This document shows, in pieces, positions 55,055 to 63,345 of a DNA stretch of 64,000 bases (within the stretch, counting starts at the first letter, position 1; each line of letters begins with the position of its first letter). This DNA comes from Marinomonas phaeophyticola (GTDB taxonomy: Bacteria; Pseudomonadota; Gammaproteobacteria; Pseudomonadales; Marinomonadaceae), in contig NZ_JAPUBN010000019.1 in assembly GCF_026966905.1 (NCBI RefSeq), forward strand, positions 310,001 through 374,000, read 5' to 3'. The translations under genes were made by a program, and so were the position numbers. The notes beneath the pieces are model-generated. The model was not told the origin of the DNA. It did no database searches and saw only the letters and a program-made list of their open reading frames with translations.

Positions 55055-55441
55055 ATGAAACCGAAAAGATCTTATTTATTGAAAGCGGCTTATGAGTGGG
55101 TTGTAGATAATGATTTGACTCCCTACTTGCTTGTTGATGCAAATAACGAGTCAGCTGTTGTTCCTGTTGAATTCGTTCAGGATGGGCAGATTGTTCTTAA
55201 TATAAGTATGGGGGCTGTGAGAAATCTATTGATGGATCAGCATGGTGTTTCTTTTGAGGCTCGATTCTCTGGTAAATCAATGAATGTGTATGTGCCTATT
55301 GCTGCAGCACAGGCTGTATATGCAAAGGAAAATGGCGATGGACTGTTTTTTCCGGAAGAAGAGTTTCCGAATGATTCAGACCCAACGCCTCCAACTGAGC
55401 CTAAAAGGGAAAAAGGGTTTAAGTTGCAAGTTGTTAAATGA
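55055..55441 (+). CDS. sspB: ClpXP adaptor SspB
   Basis: A 128-residue SspB that tethers ssrA-tagged proteins to ClpXP. Substrate-binding core visible in KPKRSYLLKAAYEWVVDNDLTPYLLVDA and VILNISMGAVRNLLMD; the linker is acidic and Pro-rich, ending in the ClpX-binding peptide KGFKLQVVK. The ATG 55055 has GGAAG 5 bases ahead; the longer frame from 55043 is unlikely. Ends 25 bp before the end of the convergent diaA. Confidence 0.94.
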   Translation: MKPKRSYLLKAAYEWVVDNDLTPYLLVDANNESAVVPVEFVQDGQIVLNISMGAVRNLLMDQHGVSFEARFSGKSMNVYVPIAAAQAVYAKENGDGLFFPEEEFPNDSDPTPPTEPKREKGFKLQVVK

Positions 55442-55449
55442 GTGCTTGA

Positions 55450-55486
55450 TTATTCGGCTGTGATTTTACTCTTCATAGCCGAATAA
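55450..55486. terminator. Possible bidirectional terminator between sspB and diaA
   Basis: A 10-bp inverted repeat, TTATTCGGCT (55450-55459) and AGCCGAATAA (55477-55486), lies between the convergent sspB and diaA genes, with the second arm inside the diaA end. There is no long T run, and the loop is 17 bases. Confidence 0.4.
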
Positions 55487-56059
55487 CTGTCGTTCAATTA
55501 ACTCAACGAGAGTGTGAATTACTAAGGTCTGGCATTCGTGTACTCTTGCTGCACCTAATAGGTTTATTCTTATCTCGGTGTCATCCTGAGATGTTAAAGA
55601 TGATATGTTTTTTGCTTCTGGACTTGTTAAGGCGACAACATGGAGCTTTCGTTCATGGGCGGCTTGGATTGCTTGTATTATTGGGGATGTGTTGCCCCTG
55701 TTGGCCACGACGAATAAAACGTCCCCGGCATTGCCTAAAGCTGTAATTTGTTTTGAAAAAACATCGTGATAGCTATCGTTATGGCTGATCGCAAGAATTG
55801 CAGTGCCTTCGGAGGCTAAGTTGATTGAGGGCAATCCAGGTCTTTCTCTGTCCATCCTATCTATTAAGAGTGTATTGAAGTATTGAGATAAATAGGAACC
55901 CGTACTATTGCCACAGCACATAATTTTGTTGCCGGCAGCGATGGTGCTAAAAATGACATGTGCTGCATGCTCAATGTGAGGAGGTAGGTTTTCAAAAGCT
56001 TGTTGTTGTGCTTCGAAGCTTTGGGCAAATTGAGTATAGATCGTTTCTTGAAAATCCAT
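55466..56059 (-). CDS. diaA: DnaA initiator-associating protein DiaA (SIS domain)
   Basis: A 197-residue SIS-domain protein related to phosphoheptose isomerase GmhA. The order diaA-yraN-lpoA and the DiaA-like blocks (GNKIMCCGNSTGSYLSQYFNTLL, RERPGLPSINL, VVANRGNTSPIIQAIQ) point to DiaA, which binds DnaA and promotes replication initiation as a tetramer. GmhA catalytic residues are not kept, so isomerase activity is unlikely. dolP, which usually follows diaA, is absent; sspB is the next gene instead. Confidence 0.88.
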   Translation of the reverse strand: MDFQETIYTQFAQSFEAQQQAFENLPPHIEHAAHVIFSTIAAGNKIMCCGNSTGSYLSQYFNTLLIDRMDRERPGLPSINLASEGTAILAISHNDSYHDVFSKQITALGNAGDVLFVVANRGNTSPIIQAIQAAHERKLHVVALTSPEAKNISSLTSQDDTEIRINLLGAARVHECQTLVIHTLVELIERQLFGYEE

Positions 56060-56064
56060 AGTGG

Positions 56065-56448
56065 TTAAAATATTGCCTTTATCCAGTTTAAATTATTAAT
56101 GCTAACTTCTCCGTCGAATAAAATTGCATCAAATCGGATTGGCGATAGCTCTAGTTGTTGTTTTTTTAGCCAGTATTGGGCTGATTTTGATACTTTTCTC
56201 TGTTTTGAAAGGGTAATACTTTCAGCAGCAGAGCCTCTAGATTTTGAGGAGCGGTATCTTACTTCTACAAAGATAATGCTATTTGAGTCTGTAAAAATTA
56301 AATCTATCTCTCCAAACTGACATAAAAAATTATTTTCAATAAAAGTTAAGTTTTCGTTTTCTAAAAATAGTTTTGCTAATTTTTCGGCTTGATTTCCGAT
56401 GGTTTTTTTTAATGGTAGATCATTCGTTTGGGCTTGTTTCCTTTGCAT
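56065..56448 (-). CDS. yraN: YraN family protein (UPF0102, endonuclease-like)
   Basis: A 127-residue protein of the YraN family with restriction endonuclease-like fold. The PD-(D/E)xK-like core is seen in FCQFGEIDLIFTDSNSIIFVEVRYRSS (Glu-Ile-Asp, then Glu-Val-Arg), as in the family. The function is unproven; a role in DNA or RNA processing is assumed. It overlaps lpoA by 29 bp and precedes diaA by 5 bp, so it is translated from the lpoA transcript. The start ATG 56448 lies within lpoA. Confidence 0.92.
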   Translation of the reverse strand: MQRKQAQTNDLPLKKTIGNQAEKLAKLFLENENLTFIENNFLCQFGEIDLIFTDSNSIIFVEVRYRSSKSRGSAAESITLSKQRKVSKSAQYWLKKQQLELSPIRFDAILFDGEVSINNLNWIKAIF

Positions 56449-58228
56449 TGATAAGTCTTCCTTGTTTGTAAGTAACTAATTCAGTCCGCTTGTTGAAAAT
56501 TTGATTTTTATCAAGTGACAGAATGCCTGTGCTACCTGACATTTTTGCATTACTGACTTGTTGAAATATAGGGAACCTATTGGCTAATAAATGAGCGTCT
56601 TGGCCGAGAGACTTTAGGCGTTTTATAAAATTAGAATCGTTCCGGTTGAATAAAAGATCATCATTTTTAGCTCTAACAATAGAAGGGAGCTCGTTGAAAA
56701 TAATCCTCTCTATGTCTTCTTCTTTTGTTAGTCCATCTAATTGTTTGTTATTGATAGTGCTGGTTGCTAGTAAAGGTATGTTTGATGCGAAATAGAAGTC
56801 TAAAAGAGGCCTTATTTGCTTGGCATCCGCAAAGCGACCGGCAAAGAATATATAATCCAAATCCTGTCTAGAGCGCTCGGCCGACGTGATATCGGTTGAT
56901 AGCTTTGATTCTAGCCATTTTTTTCTCCTTTGACTTTCGTCGACAAGAAGTAATTTCTTAATAGTGTCCTGTCTACTTTTGGGGGTGTTCTCATAATCCA
57001 GTTGTGTCAGTAGCTCGACATCATTGTTTTCTGCTATGTATCTAAATTCGTCGGCTTGTCTAAGGGCCCATGTATCCTGCGTGCTAATAACGGCCGTTGT
57101 TTTTGCTCCTTCGCTCTGGGCATGGCGTATTAGTTCGATAATTTCATCTCTGGCATTAAGGGAAAAATGGAACAGATTTGGAGATACTGGTTGATTATCT
57201 AATCTGTTAAGAGCAATAAGTGGAGTGTTTAAATCTAAATGGTTGAGCTCTGCAAGGTGGCTCTTTTGTAGTGGGCCTATGATAATGTCAGGAGTGTAGA
57301 ATGCCGCTTGAACTAATGCCTCTTCCATTGAGTTTGTTGTGTCTGTGTCGATTAGGTGTACTTCCGCTCTAGGCGGTGGTTGTGCGAAATGAGAGTATAA
57401 GAATCCATCCAAGATTGCTTGTGAGGCATCACGAAGTTTACCCGTAAGAGGGAGTAATAAGGTGATGTTTTTTGGTGTTAGTTCGTCAATATCAGAAAGA
57501 ATCAGGAAGTCTTTTGGTGGTGCTGTCGCTGCAGGGTGAAATTGATTGCGTAGCTGCCATTGAGTGAATGCATTAAGTTGTTCTGATGTTGTTAGTGCGT
57601 TCTGCCTTAATATTGAGCTAATAGAAAGCCAGCCATTTAAAATAGAGTCGTTACCATTTTGCAAATAAAGTGTTTCTGAATCAGTAAGATTTTGAATGTC
57701 AGACCAAAGTTGTTGTTGGTTGTAGTCAATTTCTTCTAGAGGTAATGACAAGCTAAGTTTTAATCTTTCTTTGACGGCCGCTGGCCAATTTTCTAGCTGT
57801 TCTAATGATTCGCTTCTTAATATACTTATTTTATTTGCATTATTTGGATGGTTGGATAAAGGGTTTCTTTTTGCTTTAGATAAATAGCTTAGCGCTTTAA
57901 GTGGTGTGTTTTGTAGGTTGCTAATGTTTGCCGCTAATAATAGTCCTTTAAAAGTGGATTGAGTGTTTAGATTAATGACATTTTCTGTGAGTATTTCAAG
58001 AGCTTTAGCATAATCCTTTTCTTGGTTTTTTGCTTCTGCTGCGCTTAAAAAATAACTCGCAGCAATTTCTTCATTCTCAGCAGAGCGAGCGAGCGTCATC
58101 CATGTTTCAAAAGAGGCGCTTTCTATGCTAGATAGCGCTTCGTTGTTCGTGTTTGTTTTTTGCTGTACTTCAACAGAGTTACAGGCGCTTAACAATACAG
58201 CGAATAAAGATAGTGTTATGATGCGCAT
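56420..58228 (-). CDS. lpoA: Penicillin-binding protein activator LpoA
   Basis: A 602-residue outer-membrane lipoprotein that activates PBP1A. The signal peptide ends in a lipobox LLSAC (Cys at residue 16). The N-terminal part (about 30-240) is TPR-like and helical; the C-terminal part (about 255-590) is of the periplasmic binding-protein type, starting NITLLLPLTGKLRDASQAILDGF and with IIGPLQKSHL. The length is normal for LppC/LpoA. First gene of lpoA-yraN-diaA, divergent from rsmI by 43 bp. Confidence 0.94.
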   Translation of the reverse strand: MRIITLSLFAVLLSACNSVEVQQKTNTNNEALSSIESASFETWMTLARSAENEEIAASYFLSAAEAKNQEKDYAKALEILTENVINLNTQSTFKGLLLAANISNLQNTPLKALSYLSKAKRNPLSNHPNNANKISILRSESLEQLENWPAAVKERLKLSLSLPLEEIDYNQQQLWSDIQNLTDSETLYLQNGNDSILNGWLSISSILRQNALTTSEQLNAFTQWQLRNQFHPAATAPPKDFLILSDIDELTPKNITLLLPLTGKLRDASQAILDGFLYSHFAQPPPRAEVHLIDTDTTNSMEEALVQAAFYTPDIIIGPLQKSHLAELNHLDLNTPLIALNRLDNQPVSPNLFHFSLNARDEIIELIRHAQSEGAKTTAVISTQDTWALRQADEFRYIAENNDVELLTQLDYENTPKSRQDTIKKLLLVDESQRRKKWLESKLSTDITSAERSRQDLDYIFFAGRFADAKQIRPLLDFYFASNIPLLATSTINNKQLDGLTKEEDIERIIFNELPSIVRAKNDDLLFNRNDSNFIKRLKSLGQDAHLLANRFPIFQQVSNAKMSGSTGILSLDKNQIFNKRTELVTYKQGRLINAKETSPNE

Positions 58229-58271
58229 GGTTTAAAACTCATATCCTGTAGTAAAATGACAAAGAGACAAT

Positions 58272-59132
58272 ATGGTATCACATAGTACAGATGAAGCGAG
58301 AGGCGCTCTATATATTGTTGCGACTCCAATTGGTAATTTAGAAGATTTTAGTAGTCGTGCAATTAGCACATTAAAGGCGGTTGAGTATATTGCTGCCGAA
58401 GATACGCGTCATACTAAACGGTTATTGAATCATTTTGGAATAGAGACTCGTTTATTTTCTTTGCATGACCATAATGAAAGAGATAAAGCCGCGTATATAG
58501 GAGAATTGTTGTCTCAAGGTATGTCGGTTGCTTTGGTTTCTGATGCTGGTACGCCACTCATTTCGGATCCGGGTTATCATGTGGTGAGTTATTTGCGTAA
58601 TAAGGGCTTTTTGATTATTCCAGTACCAGGTCCATCCGCTCTTATTGCGGCTTTGTGCGCATCTGGATTACCTACAGATCAGTTCTTTTTTGCTGGTTTT
58701 TTGCCTGCTAAAACAAAATCTAGAAAAGATGTAATGTCTTCTTGGAAGCAGCAGTCTGGAACGGTCGTGTTTTACGAGTCTACGCATCGTATTATCGACT
58801 CTATGAAGGATGTTGAGACTGTTTTCGGCTCTAAAGCGAAGCTTGTATTGGCAAGAGAGATAACCAAAACGTTCGAAACTTTTTTATCTGGTACTGCCGA
58901 AGAGATTTTGCAGCAATTCTCAGTAGATGCAAATCAGTTAAAAGGCGAGTTTGTGGTAATGCTTGATTATCGAGAAGAAACCGATGTTGAATCTAAAGAC
59001 ATTGAAAACCGCCGAATTCTTGCTGTTTTATTGGAGGATCTTCCTGTTAAGCAGGCCGCTCAGTTGGCGGCAAAAATTACCGGTGAAAAGAAGAACGCCT
59101 TATATCAAATAGCCTTGGAAATGCAGTCATAA
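58272..59132 (+). CDS. rsmI: 16S rRNA 2'-O-ribose C1402 methyltransferase RsmI
   Basis: A 286-residue tetrapyrrole-methylase-fold enzyme that methylates the ribose of C1402 in the decoding centre. LYIVATPIGNLEDFSSRA near the start, AAEDTRHTKRLLNHFGI, LVSDAGTPLISDPGYHVV and the PVPGPSALIAALCASGLP motif are all present. The length is normal. rnpB and the mra division cluster, which often follow, are not here; the next gene is a helicase. Confidence 0.97.
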   Translation: MVSHSTDEARGALYIVATPIGNLEDFSSRAISTLKAVEYIAAEDTRHTKRLLNHFGIETRLFSLHDHNERDKAAYIGELLSQGMSVALVSDAGTPLISDPGYHVVSYLRNKGFLIIPVPGPSALIAALCASGLPTDQFFFAGFLPAKTKSRKDVMSSWKQQSGTVVFYESTHRIIDSMKDVETVFGSKAKLVLAREITKTFETFLSGTAEEILQQFSVDANQLKGEFVVMLDYREETDVESKDIENRRILAVLLEDLPVKQAAQLAAKITGEKKNALYQIALEMQS

Positions 59133-59174
59133 GTGATCTGTTTTGTTTGAATTATTATTTAGTGAATTATATTT

Positions 59175-60437
59175 ATGAGTTTTAAATCTCTTGGTCTGCA
59201 TGAGTTATTGCAAAAAACGGTGGCAGATTTAGGTTACACGCTGGCGACACCTGTACAAATGCAGGCCATACCTTCCATTATGAATGGAAAGGATGTTGTT
59301 GCGGGTGCGCAAACGGGAACAGGCAAAACGGCCGCATTTGTATTACCTATTTTACATCGGTTGTTACAGGAAACTATTGATCCTTCGGGTTCTGAGGTAA
59401 GGAATTTTGGCGTACCTAAAATTAAGGTGTTAATTTTGGCACCCACGCGTGAGCTGGCTCAGCAAGTGTATAAAAGTTGTGTAAGTTATAGCTCAAAGAC
59501 CTCCGTGAGATCGGTTGTGGCTTATGGAGGCGCCAGTATTAATACTCAAACCAATGAGTTGAAGTTGGGGGCGAGTATATTGGTCGCTACTCCTGGTCGT
59601 TTGCTAGAGTTGGCTTTTAAAAAATTAATAGATCTTAGTTCTTTGGGAATTTTGGTTTTTGATGAAGCGGATCGAATGTTAGATATGGGGTTTATGACCG
59701 AGGTAAATCGAATATTAAAAATGTTGCCACAGCAGAGACAGACGCTTCTTTTTTCTGCGACGTTTAATGATGAGGTTTATGGGCTAAGCAAATCTCTTAT
59801 GTCATCGCCCGTGTATATTGAGGTCGGAGAAAGAAACCAAGCGGCGGTCAAAGTTGAGCAGGTAGTATATGCCATTGATAGTGCGCGTAAGAGGGAGCTT
59901 ATTTCTTATATGATAGGTTCAAAGAATTGGCAGCAAGTCCTGATTTTTACACGTACAAAGCAAGGTGCGGATGATTTGGCTAAGGAAATGGTTAAAGATG
60001 GGCTGGAGGCTCAGTCAATTCATGGAGATAAGTCTCAAGGGGCTCGTGATAGAGTGTTGAGTGATTTTAAGTCTGGGCGGTTAAGGGCTCTTGTCGCGAC
60101 AGACGTTGCGGCTCGGGGGTTGGACATACCAAGCCTTGAGCAGGTGATTAATTTTGAGTTGCCTTATAATGCCGAAGATTATATTCATCGTATTGGTCGT
60201 ACAGGAAGAGCGGGTAATAAAGGGTTGGCAATTAGTTTGGTTTCTGTAAAAGAGCAGTATTTACTGAAGGATGTGGAAGAGGTGATGGGGGAGACTCTGG
60301 TCCAGCAGTGGTACCCAGGGTTTGAGCCTGACCTGAATGCGGAAGAGGTTACATCTAAAAAACACCGCAGTGGTAATGCTAAAAAGCGAGCAAGGGAAAA
60401 GGCAATACAGTCGTCTAAGCATGCACGTAAAAGATAG
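59175..60437 (+). CDS. DEAD-box RNA helicase, RhlE-like
   Basis: A 420-residue ATP-dependent RNA helicase. Motifs in order: Q motif (ATPVQMQAIPSIM), I AQTGTGKTAAF, Ia PTRELAQQ, Ib TPGR, II DEAD near 168, III SAT, V ARGLDIP, VI HRIGRTGRAG. The C-terminal basic tail (about 395-420, KKHRSGNAKKRAREK) is typical of RhlE. The subgroup name is by overall resemblance and tail; RhlE helps ribosome assembly and RNA decay. Standalone promoter assumed. Confidence 0.92.
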   Translation: MSFKSLGLHELLQKTVADLGYTLATPVQMQAIPSIMNGKDVVAGAQTGTGKTAAFVLPILHRLLQETIDPSGSEVRNFGVPKIKVLILAPTRELAQQVYKSCVSYSSKTSVRSVVAYGGASINTQTNELKLGASILVATPGRLLELAFKKLIDLSSLGILVFDEADRMLDMGFMTEVNRILKMLPQQRQTLLFSATFNDEVYGLSKSLMSSPVYIEVGERNQAAVKVEQVVYAIDSARKRELISYMIGSKNWQQVLIFTRTKQGADDLAKEMVKDGLEAQSIHGDKSQGARDRVLSDFKSGRLRALVATDVAARGLDIPSLEQVINFELPYNAEDYIHRIGRTGRAGNKGLAISLVSVKEQYLLKDVEEVMGETLVQQWYPGFEPDLNAEEVTSKKHRSGNAKKRAREKAIQSSKHARKR

Positions 60438-60515
60438 TTTTAATATTGATAATTCGATCGTCCTCTTAATGTCGTGGATGAATAAAATAGTAGTTTTTCC
60501 GATAGAGAAAATATA

Positions 60516-60989
60516 ATGACAAACAATGATGTGCTGCGCAAAGTGCGTTTTATTTTTGATTTCAGTGATGACAAAATGATTAAATTATTTGGTCTGGGTG
60601 GTTTGAAGGTATCTCGTTCAGAGGTTAGTGACTGGTTGAAGCAGGATGAGCACGAAAGCTTTAAGACTTGTGAAGATGTGGTATTGGCAAGCTTTCTAAA
60701 TGGCTTGATTGTGGATAAAAGAGGTTCGAAGGATGGGGCTGAGGTGGTTGCTGAAACTCGCTTGACGAATAATCAGGTTTTTGCCAAGTTAAAAATCGCT
60801 TTAAATTTGAAAGCTGAAGATATTTTAGAACTGATTGAATTGGCTAATTTTAAGATTAGTCGTCATGAGTTGAGCGCTTTTTTCAGAAGGTCGACACATA
60901 AGCATTACAGGGAATGTAAAAACCAAGTGCTAAGGCAGTTTTTGCAAGGTTTGCAGTTGAAGCATCGTCCTGCTGACGTAAATGAATAA
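60516..60989 (+). CDS. DUF1456 (YehS) family protein
   Basis: A 157-residue protein with two internal repeats of about 60-70 residues: NNDVLRKVRFIFDFSDDKMIKLFGLGGLKVSRSEVSDWLK, and NNQVFAKLKIALNLKAEDILELIELANFKISRHELSAFFR. This duplicated helical module is DUF1456, named YehS in E. coli; the function is unknown. It stands between the helicase and rluF on the same strand, with 11-nt spacing to rluF. The first repeat starts at residue 4 and the second at about residue 84. Confidence 0.88.
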   Translation: MTNNDVLRKVRFIFDFSDDKMIKLFGLGGLKVSRSEVSDWLKQDEHESFKTCEDVVLASFLNGLIVDKRGSKDGAEVVAETRLTNNQVFAKLKIALNLKAEDILELIELANFKISRHELSAFFRRSTHKHYRECKNQVLRQFLQGLQLKHRPADVNE

Positions 60990-61015
60990 AGTAGAAAAAT
61001 GTGCAAGGTGAAAAT

Positions 61016-61759
61016 GTGACTGATACCACAGCAACTCGTTTAAATAAGTTTATAAGTGCGTCTGGTTTTTGCTCTCGTCGTGAGGCTGATAAGTTGATTG
61101 AGCAAAAGCGTGTGGAAATTAATGGATGTATACCTGAGCTTGGCACAAAGGTTCTCCATGGAGATGTTGTAAGTGTTGATGGTGAGAGGATTAATCCAAC
61201 CTCAAATAATAAATCGGACCGAACTTACATAGCTTATAATAAGCCTGTCGGTATTACTTGTACGACAGAGAGGCATGTTAAAGGCAATATTGTTGATGCT
61301 ATTGGTCATAAAGAAAGGATATTTCCAATTGGACGTTTAGATAAACCGTCAGAAGGTTTGATTTTTTTAACCAGTGATGGAGATATTGTTAATAAGATTC
61401 TGAGAGCGGGTAATAATCACGAGAAGGAGTATCTGGTAACGGTTGATAAGCCTTTTGGAGATCGTTTTATTAAAAGGATGTCCCAGGGTGTGCCTATTCT
61501 AGATACTGTGACTAAACCTTGCGTAGTAACGCCTCAGAGTAGAAATATGTTTAAGATTGTTTTAACTCAAGGCTTGAATCGTCAGATTCGTCGTATGTGT
61601 GAATATTTAGGCTATGATGTTGTTCGGCTTAAGAGGACGCGTATTATGAATGTGCGTCTGGAGGCTTTGAGGCCTGGGCAGTGGCGAGATTTGACGGAAG
61701 ACGAGATGACGCAAATTAATGGTGCCGTAAAGGACTCAAAGAAAACAGAAGATGCCTAA
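61016..61759 (+). CDS. rluF: 23S rRNA pseudouridine synthase RluF
   Basis: RluF makes pseudouridine at U2604 of 23S rRNA (and U2605 weakly). The S4 domain ([30 protein letters not shown]) is followed by the catalytic domain: [12 protein letters not shown] and [19 protein letters not shown] with the active Asp, and [17 protein letters not shown]. The start at GTG 61016 has AAGGTG five bases before it; a GTG at 61001 is the alternative and adds five residues. Confidence 0.93.
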   Translation: MTDTTATRLNKFISASGFCSRREADKLIEQKRVEINGCIPELGTKVLHGDVVSVDGERINPTSNNKSDRTYIAYNKPVGITCTTERHVKGNIVDAIGHKERIFPIGRLDKPSEGLIFLTSDGDIVNKILRAGNNHEKEYLVTVDKPFGDRFIKRMSQGVPILDTVTKPCVVTPQSRNMFKIVLTQGLNRQIRRMCEYLGYDVVRLKRTRIMNVRLEALRPGQWRDLTEDEMTQINGAVKDSKKTEDA

Positions 61760-61803
61760 GTTTGATGTTGTTATTTCAAAATTAGGCTAGAGAATTGTCG
61801 CTC

Positions 61804-61974
61804 TTACTTTTGGGTGACGACTTCCTCGGCCGCATTTTCTTGTGTTAAATCTTGGTCTAAGTTAATACGATCTGCCTTGGCGATGTATTTTTCTTTATTT
61901 TTAGGGAGGTTTTTTTCGTTTGCTTTTTTGGATTTTTTAGTCAAAATTTGTTTGATTTTTTTGCGACGATTCAT
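61804..61974 (-). CDS. Small Lys-rich DUF2986-type protein
   Basis: A 56-residue minus-strand frame that is too short for standard gene lists. It begins MNRRKKIKQILTKKSKKANE and continues NLPKNKEKYIAKADR, the pattern of DUF2986, a small highly basic gammaproteobacterial protein of unknown function; I recall the family from marine relatives. The ATG at 61974 lies 8 bases after a GAGAAC sequence (weak ribosome site). The longer plus-strand frame over the same DNA (61814-62005) is hydrophobic and shadow-like. The gene lies 37 bp from a terminator for the tRNA and may have its own promoter in between. Confidence 0.75.
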   Translation of the reverse strand: MNRRKKIKQILTKKSKKANEKNLPKNKEKYIAKADRINLDQDLTQENAAEEVVTQK

Positions 61975-62011
61975 ATGGTTCTCGAATGTGCTTGATCATA
62001 ATTAAGATAAA

Positions 62012-62041
62012 AAAAAACCTGATCTCACGATCAGGTTTTTT
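62012..62041. terminator. Terminator of tRNA-Leu
   Basis: A perfect 13-bp stem, AAAAAACCTGATC (62012-62024) and GATCAGGTTTTTT (62029-62041), with a 4-base loop TCAC. On the minus strand a T run follows. It stands just downstream of the tRNA and may also work for plus-strand transcripts. Confidence 0.92.
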
Positions 62042-62044
62042 AAT

Positions 62045-62130
62045 TGGTACCAGTGGGCGGACTCGAACCGCCACGCTTATTAGGCAACGGATTTTGAATC
62101 CGTCGTGTCTACCAATTCCACCACACTGGC
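62045..62130 (-). tRNA. tRNA-Leu (anticodon CAA)
   Basis: An 86-nt class II tRNA on the minus strand. It starts GCCAGTGTGGTGGAATTGG and ends with an encoded CCA. The acceptor pairs GCCAGTG with CACTGGT, the anticodon stem is ACGGA/TCCGT with loop TTCAAAA, so the anticodon is CAA and reads UUG. The long variable arm (TGCCTAATAAGCGTGGC-like) is typical of tRNA-Leu, and the T loop GGTTCGAGTCC is standard. Confidence 0.97.
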
Positions 62131-62144
62131 TTGAAAACGTGCCA

Positions 62145-62174
62145 GTATTATGATTAATTCTAGCGTTTTGTCAA
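62145..62174 (-). promoter_or_regulatory. Promoter of tRNA-Leu
   Basis: On the minus strand, a perfect TTGACA (62169-62174) and TAATAC (62145-62150) with an 18-bp spacer end about 15 bp upstream of the tRNA. ATAATA or CATAAT in the same run gives a 17- or 16-bp spacer. Confidence 0.85.
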
Positions 62175-62283
62175 ATGTTTTTGCTAGGTCTTATGATTTT
62201 TTTAAGAAAGGCTCCAATTCATACCTTTTTGTCTGATTTTTCGATAGAATGCTGGGTCTTTTTTTAATGAGTACTTTTAGATC

Positions 62284-63345
62284 ATGCGAGTTTCCGACTA
62301 TCGGTTCGATTTACCTGATTCTTTAATTGCACGCTACCCAACGGAAGTTCGTACTTCCAGTCGTCTGCTTCAGTTAGATGGTATGACAGGGGAGTTGAGT
62401 CATCGATCGTTTGAGCAAATTCTGGATATTGTTAATCCCGGCGATTTAATGGTGTTTAATAATACGAGAGTAATTGCGGCTCGTGTTTTTGGGCAGAAGG
62501 CGTCTGGAGGCAAGTTAGAGATTTTGGTTGAGCGTTTGTTGTCCCCCTACGAAATATTAGCTCATGTGCGTTCTAGTAAATCGCCTAAAGCAGGTAGTGA
62601 TATTTTACTTGGAACAGATAGAAATGAATCTGTTGCTGTTAAAATGTTGGCACGTAAGGGATCTTTATTTCATCTTAAATTTGATGAGCCTGTTCTTGAT
62701 GTGTTAGAACGAGTTGGTCATATACCACTGCCTCCCTATATTGAAAGGCCAGATGAGGAATGCGATAAAGAACGTTATCAAACGGTTTACAATAAGAAAC
62801 CAGGGGCCGTAGCCGCGCCAACAGCGGGTCTTCATTTTGATGACAGCATACTGCAAAAGTTAAAAGATAAAGGTGTGAATATTGCTTTTGTCACTCTGCA
62901 TGTGGGCGCAGGAACGTTCCAGCCTGTTAAAGTTGAGGTGGTGGAAGATCACCAAATGCACGCTGAGTATATTGAAGTGGAGCAAGACGTTGTTGATCTG
63001 GTAGAAAAAACTAAGGCTAATGGTAGTCGCGTGATTGCTGTTGGAACAACCAGTGTTCGTAGTTTGGAGTCGGCGAGTCAATCTGGTAGTTTGCAGGCAA
63101 TGACAGGAGATACTAGCATTTTTATTTACCCTGGTTATGAGTTTAAGACCGTCGATGCCATGGTGACGAATTTTCATCTACCAGAATCGACTCTAATCAT
63201 GTTGATCAGTGCTTTTGCAGGTTATGATAACGTGATGAATGCTTATCGCGTAGCAATTGAAGAGCAATATCGATTTTTTAGTTATGGCGACGCCATGTTT
63301 ATTGACCGGAATCCAAATGCAACTGGACCGGAGAGTGAGGAATGA
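62284..63345 (+). CDS. queA: S-adenosylmethionine:tRNA ribosyltransferase-isomerase QueA
   Basis: QueA transfers the ribosyl part of S-adenosylmethionine to 7-aminomethyl-7-deazaguanine in tRNA to form epoxyqueuosine. The 353-residue protein has [24 protein letters not shown] at the N-terminus, [16 protein letters not shown] [15 protein letters not shown], the [12 protein letters not shown] motif, [12 protein letters not shown], and [18 protein letters not shown]. It overlaps tgt by 4 bp (ATGA). Confidence 0.97.
   Translation: MRVSDYRFDLPDSLIARYPTEVRTSSRLLQLDGMTGELSHRSFEQILDIVNPGDLMVFNNTRVIAARVFGQKASGGKLEILVERLLSPYEILAHVRSSKSPKAGSDILLGTDRNESVAVKMLARKGSLFHLKFDEPVLDVLERVGHIPLPPYIERPDEECDKERYQTVYNKKPGAVAAPTAGLHFDDSILQKLKDKGVNIAFVTLHVGAGTFQPVKVEVVEDHQMHAEYIEVEQDVVDLVEKTKANGSRVIAVGTTSVRSLESASQSGSLQAMTGDTSIFIYPGYEFKTVDAMVTNFHLPESTLIMLISAFAGYDNVMNAYRVAIEEQYRFFSYGDAMFIDRNPNATGPESEE

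Noticed and set aside
59133..59174. Expected rnpB RNA or mra cluster after rsmI
   Set aside because: The gap to the helicase is only 42 bp, too small for RNase P RNA.
61814..62005. 63-residue plus-strand hydrophobic frame
   Set aside because: It is the reverse of the Lys-rich DUF2986-like gene: Lys codons AAA become Phe codons, giving a false hydrophobic peptide.
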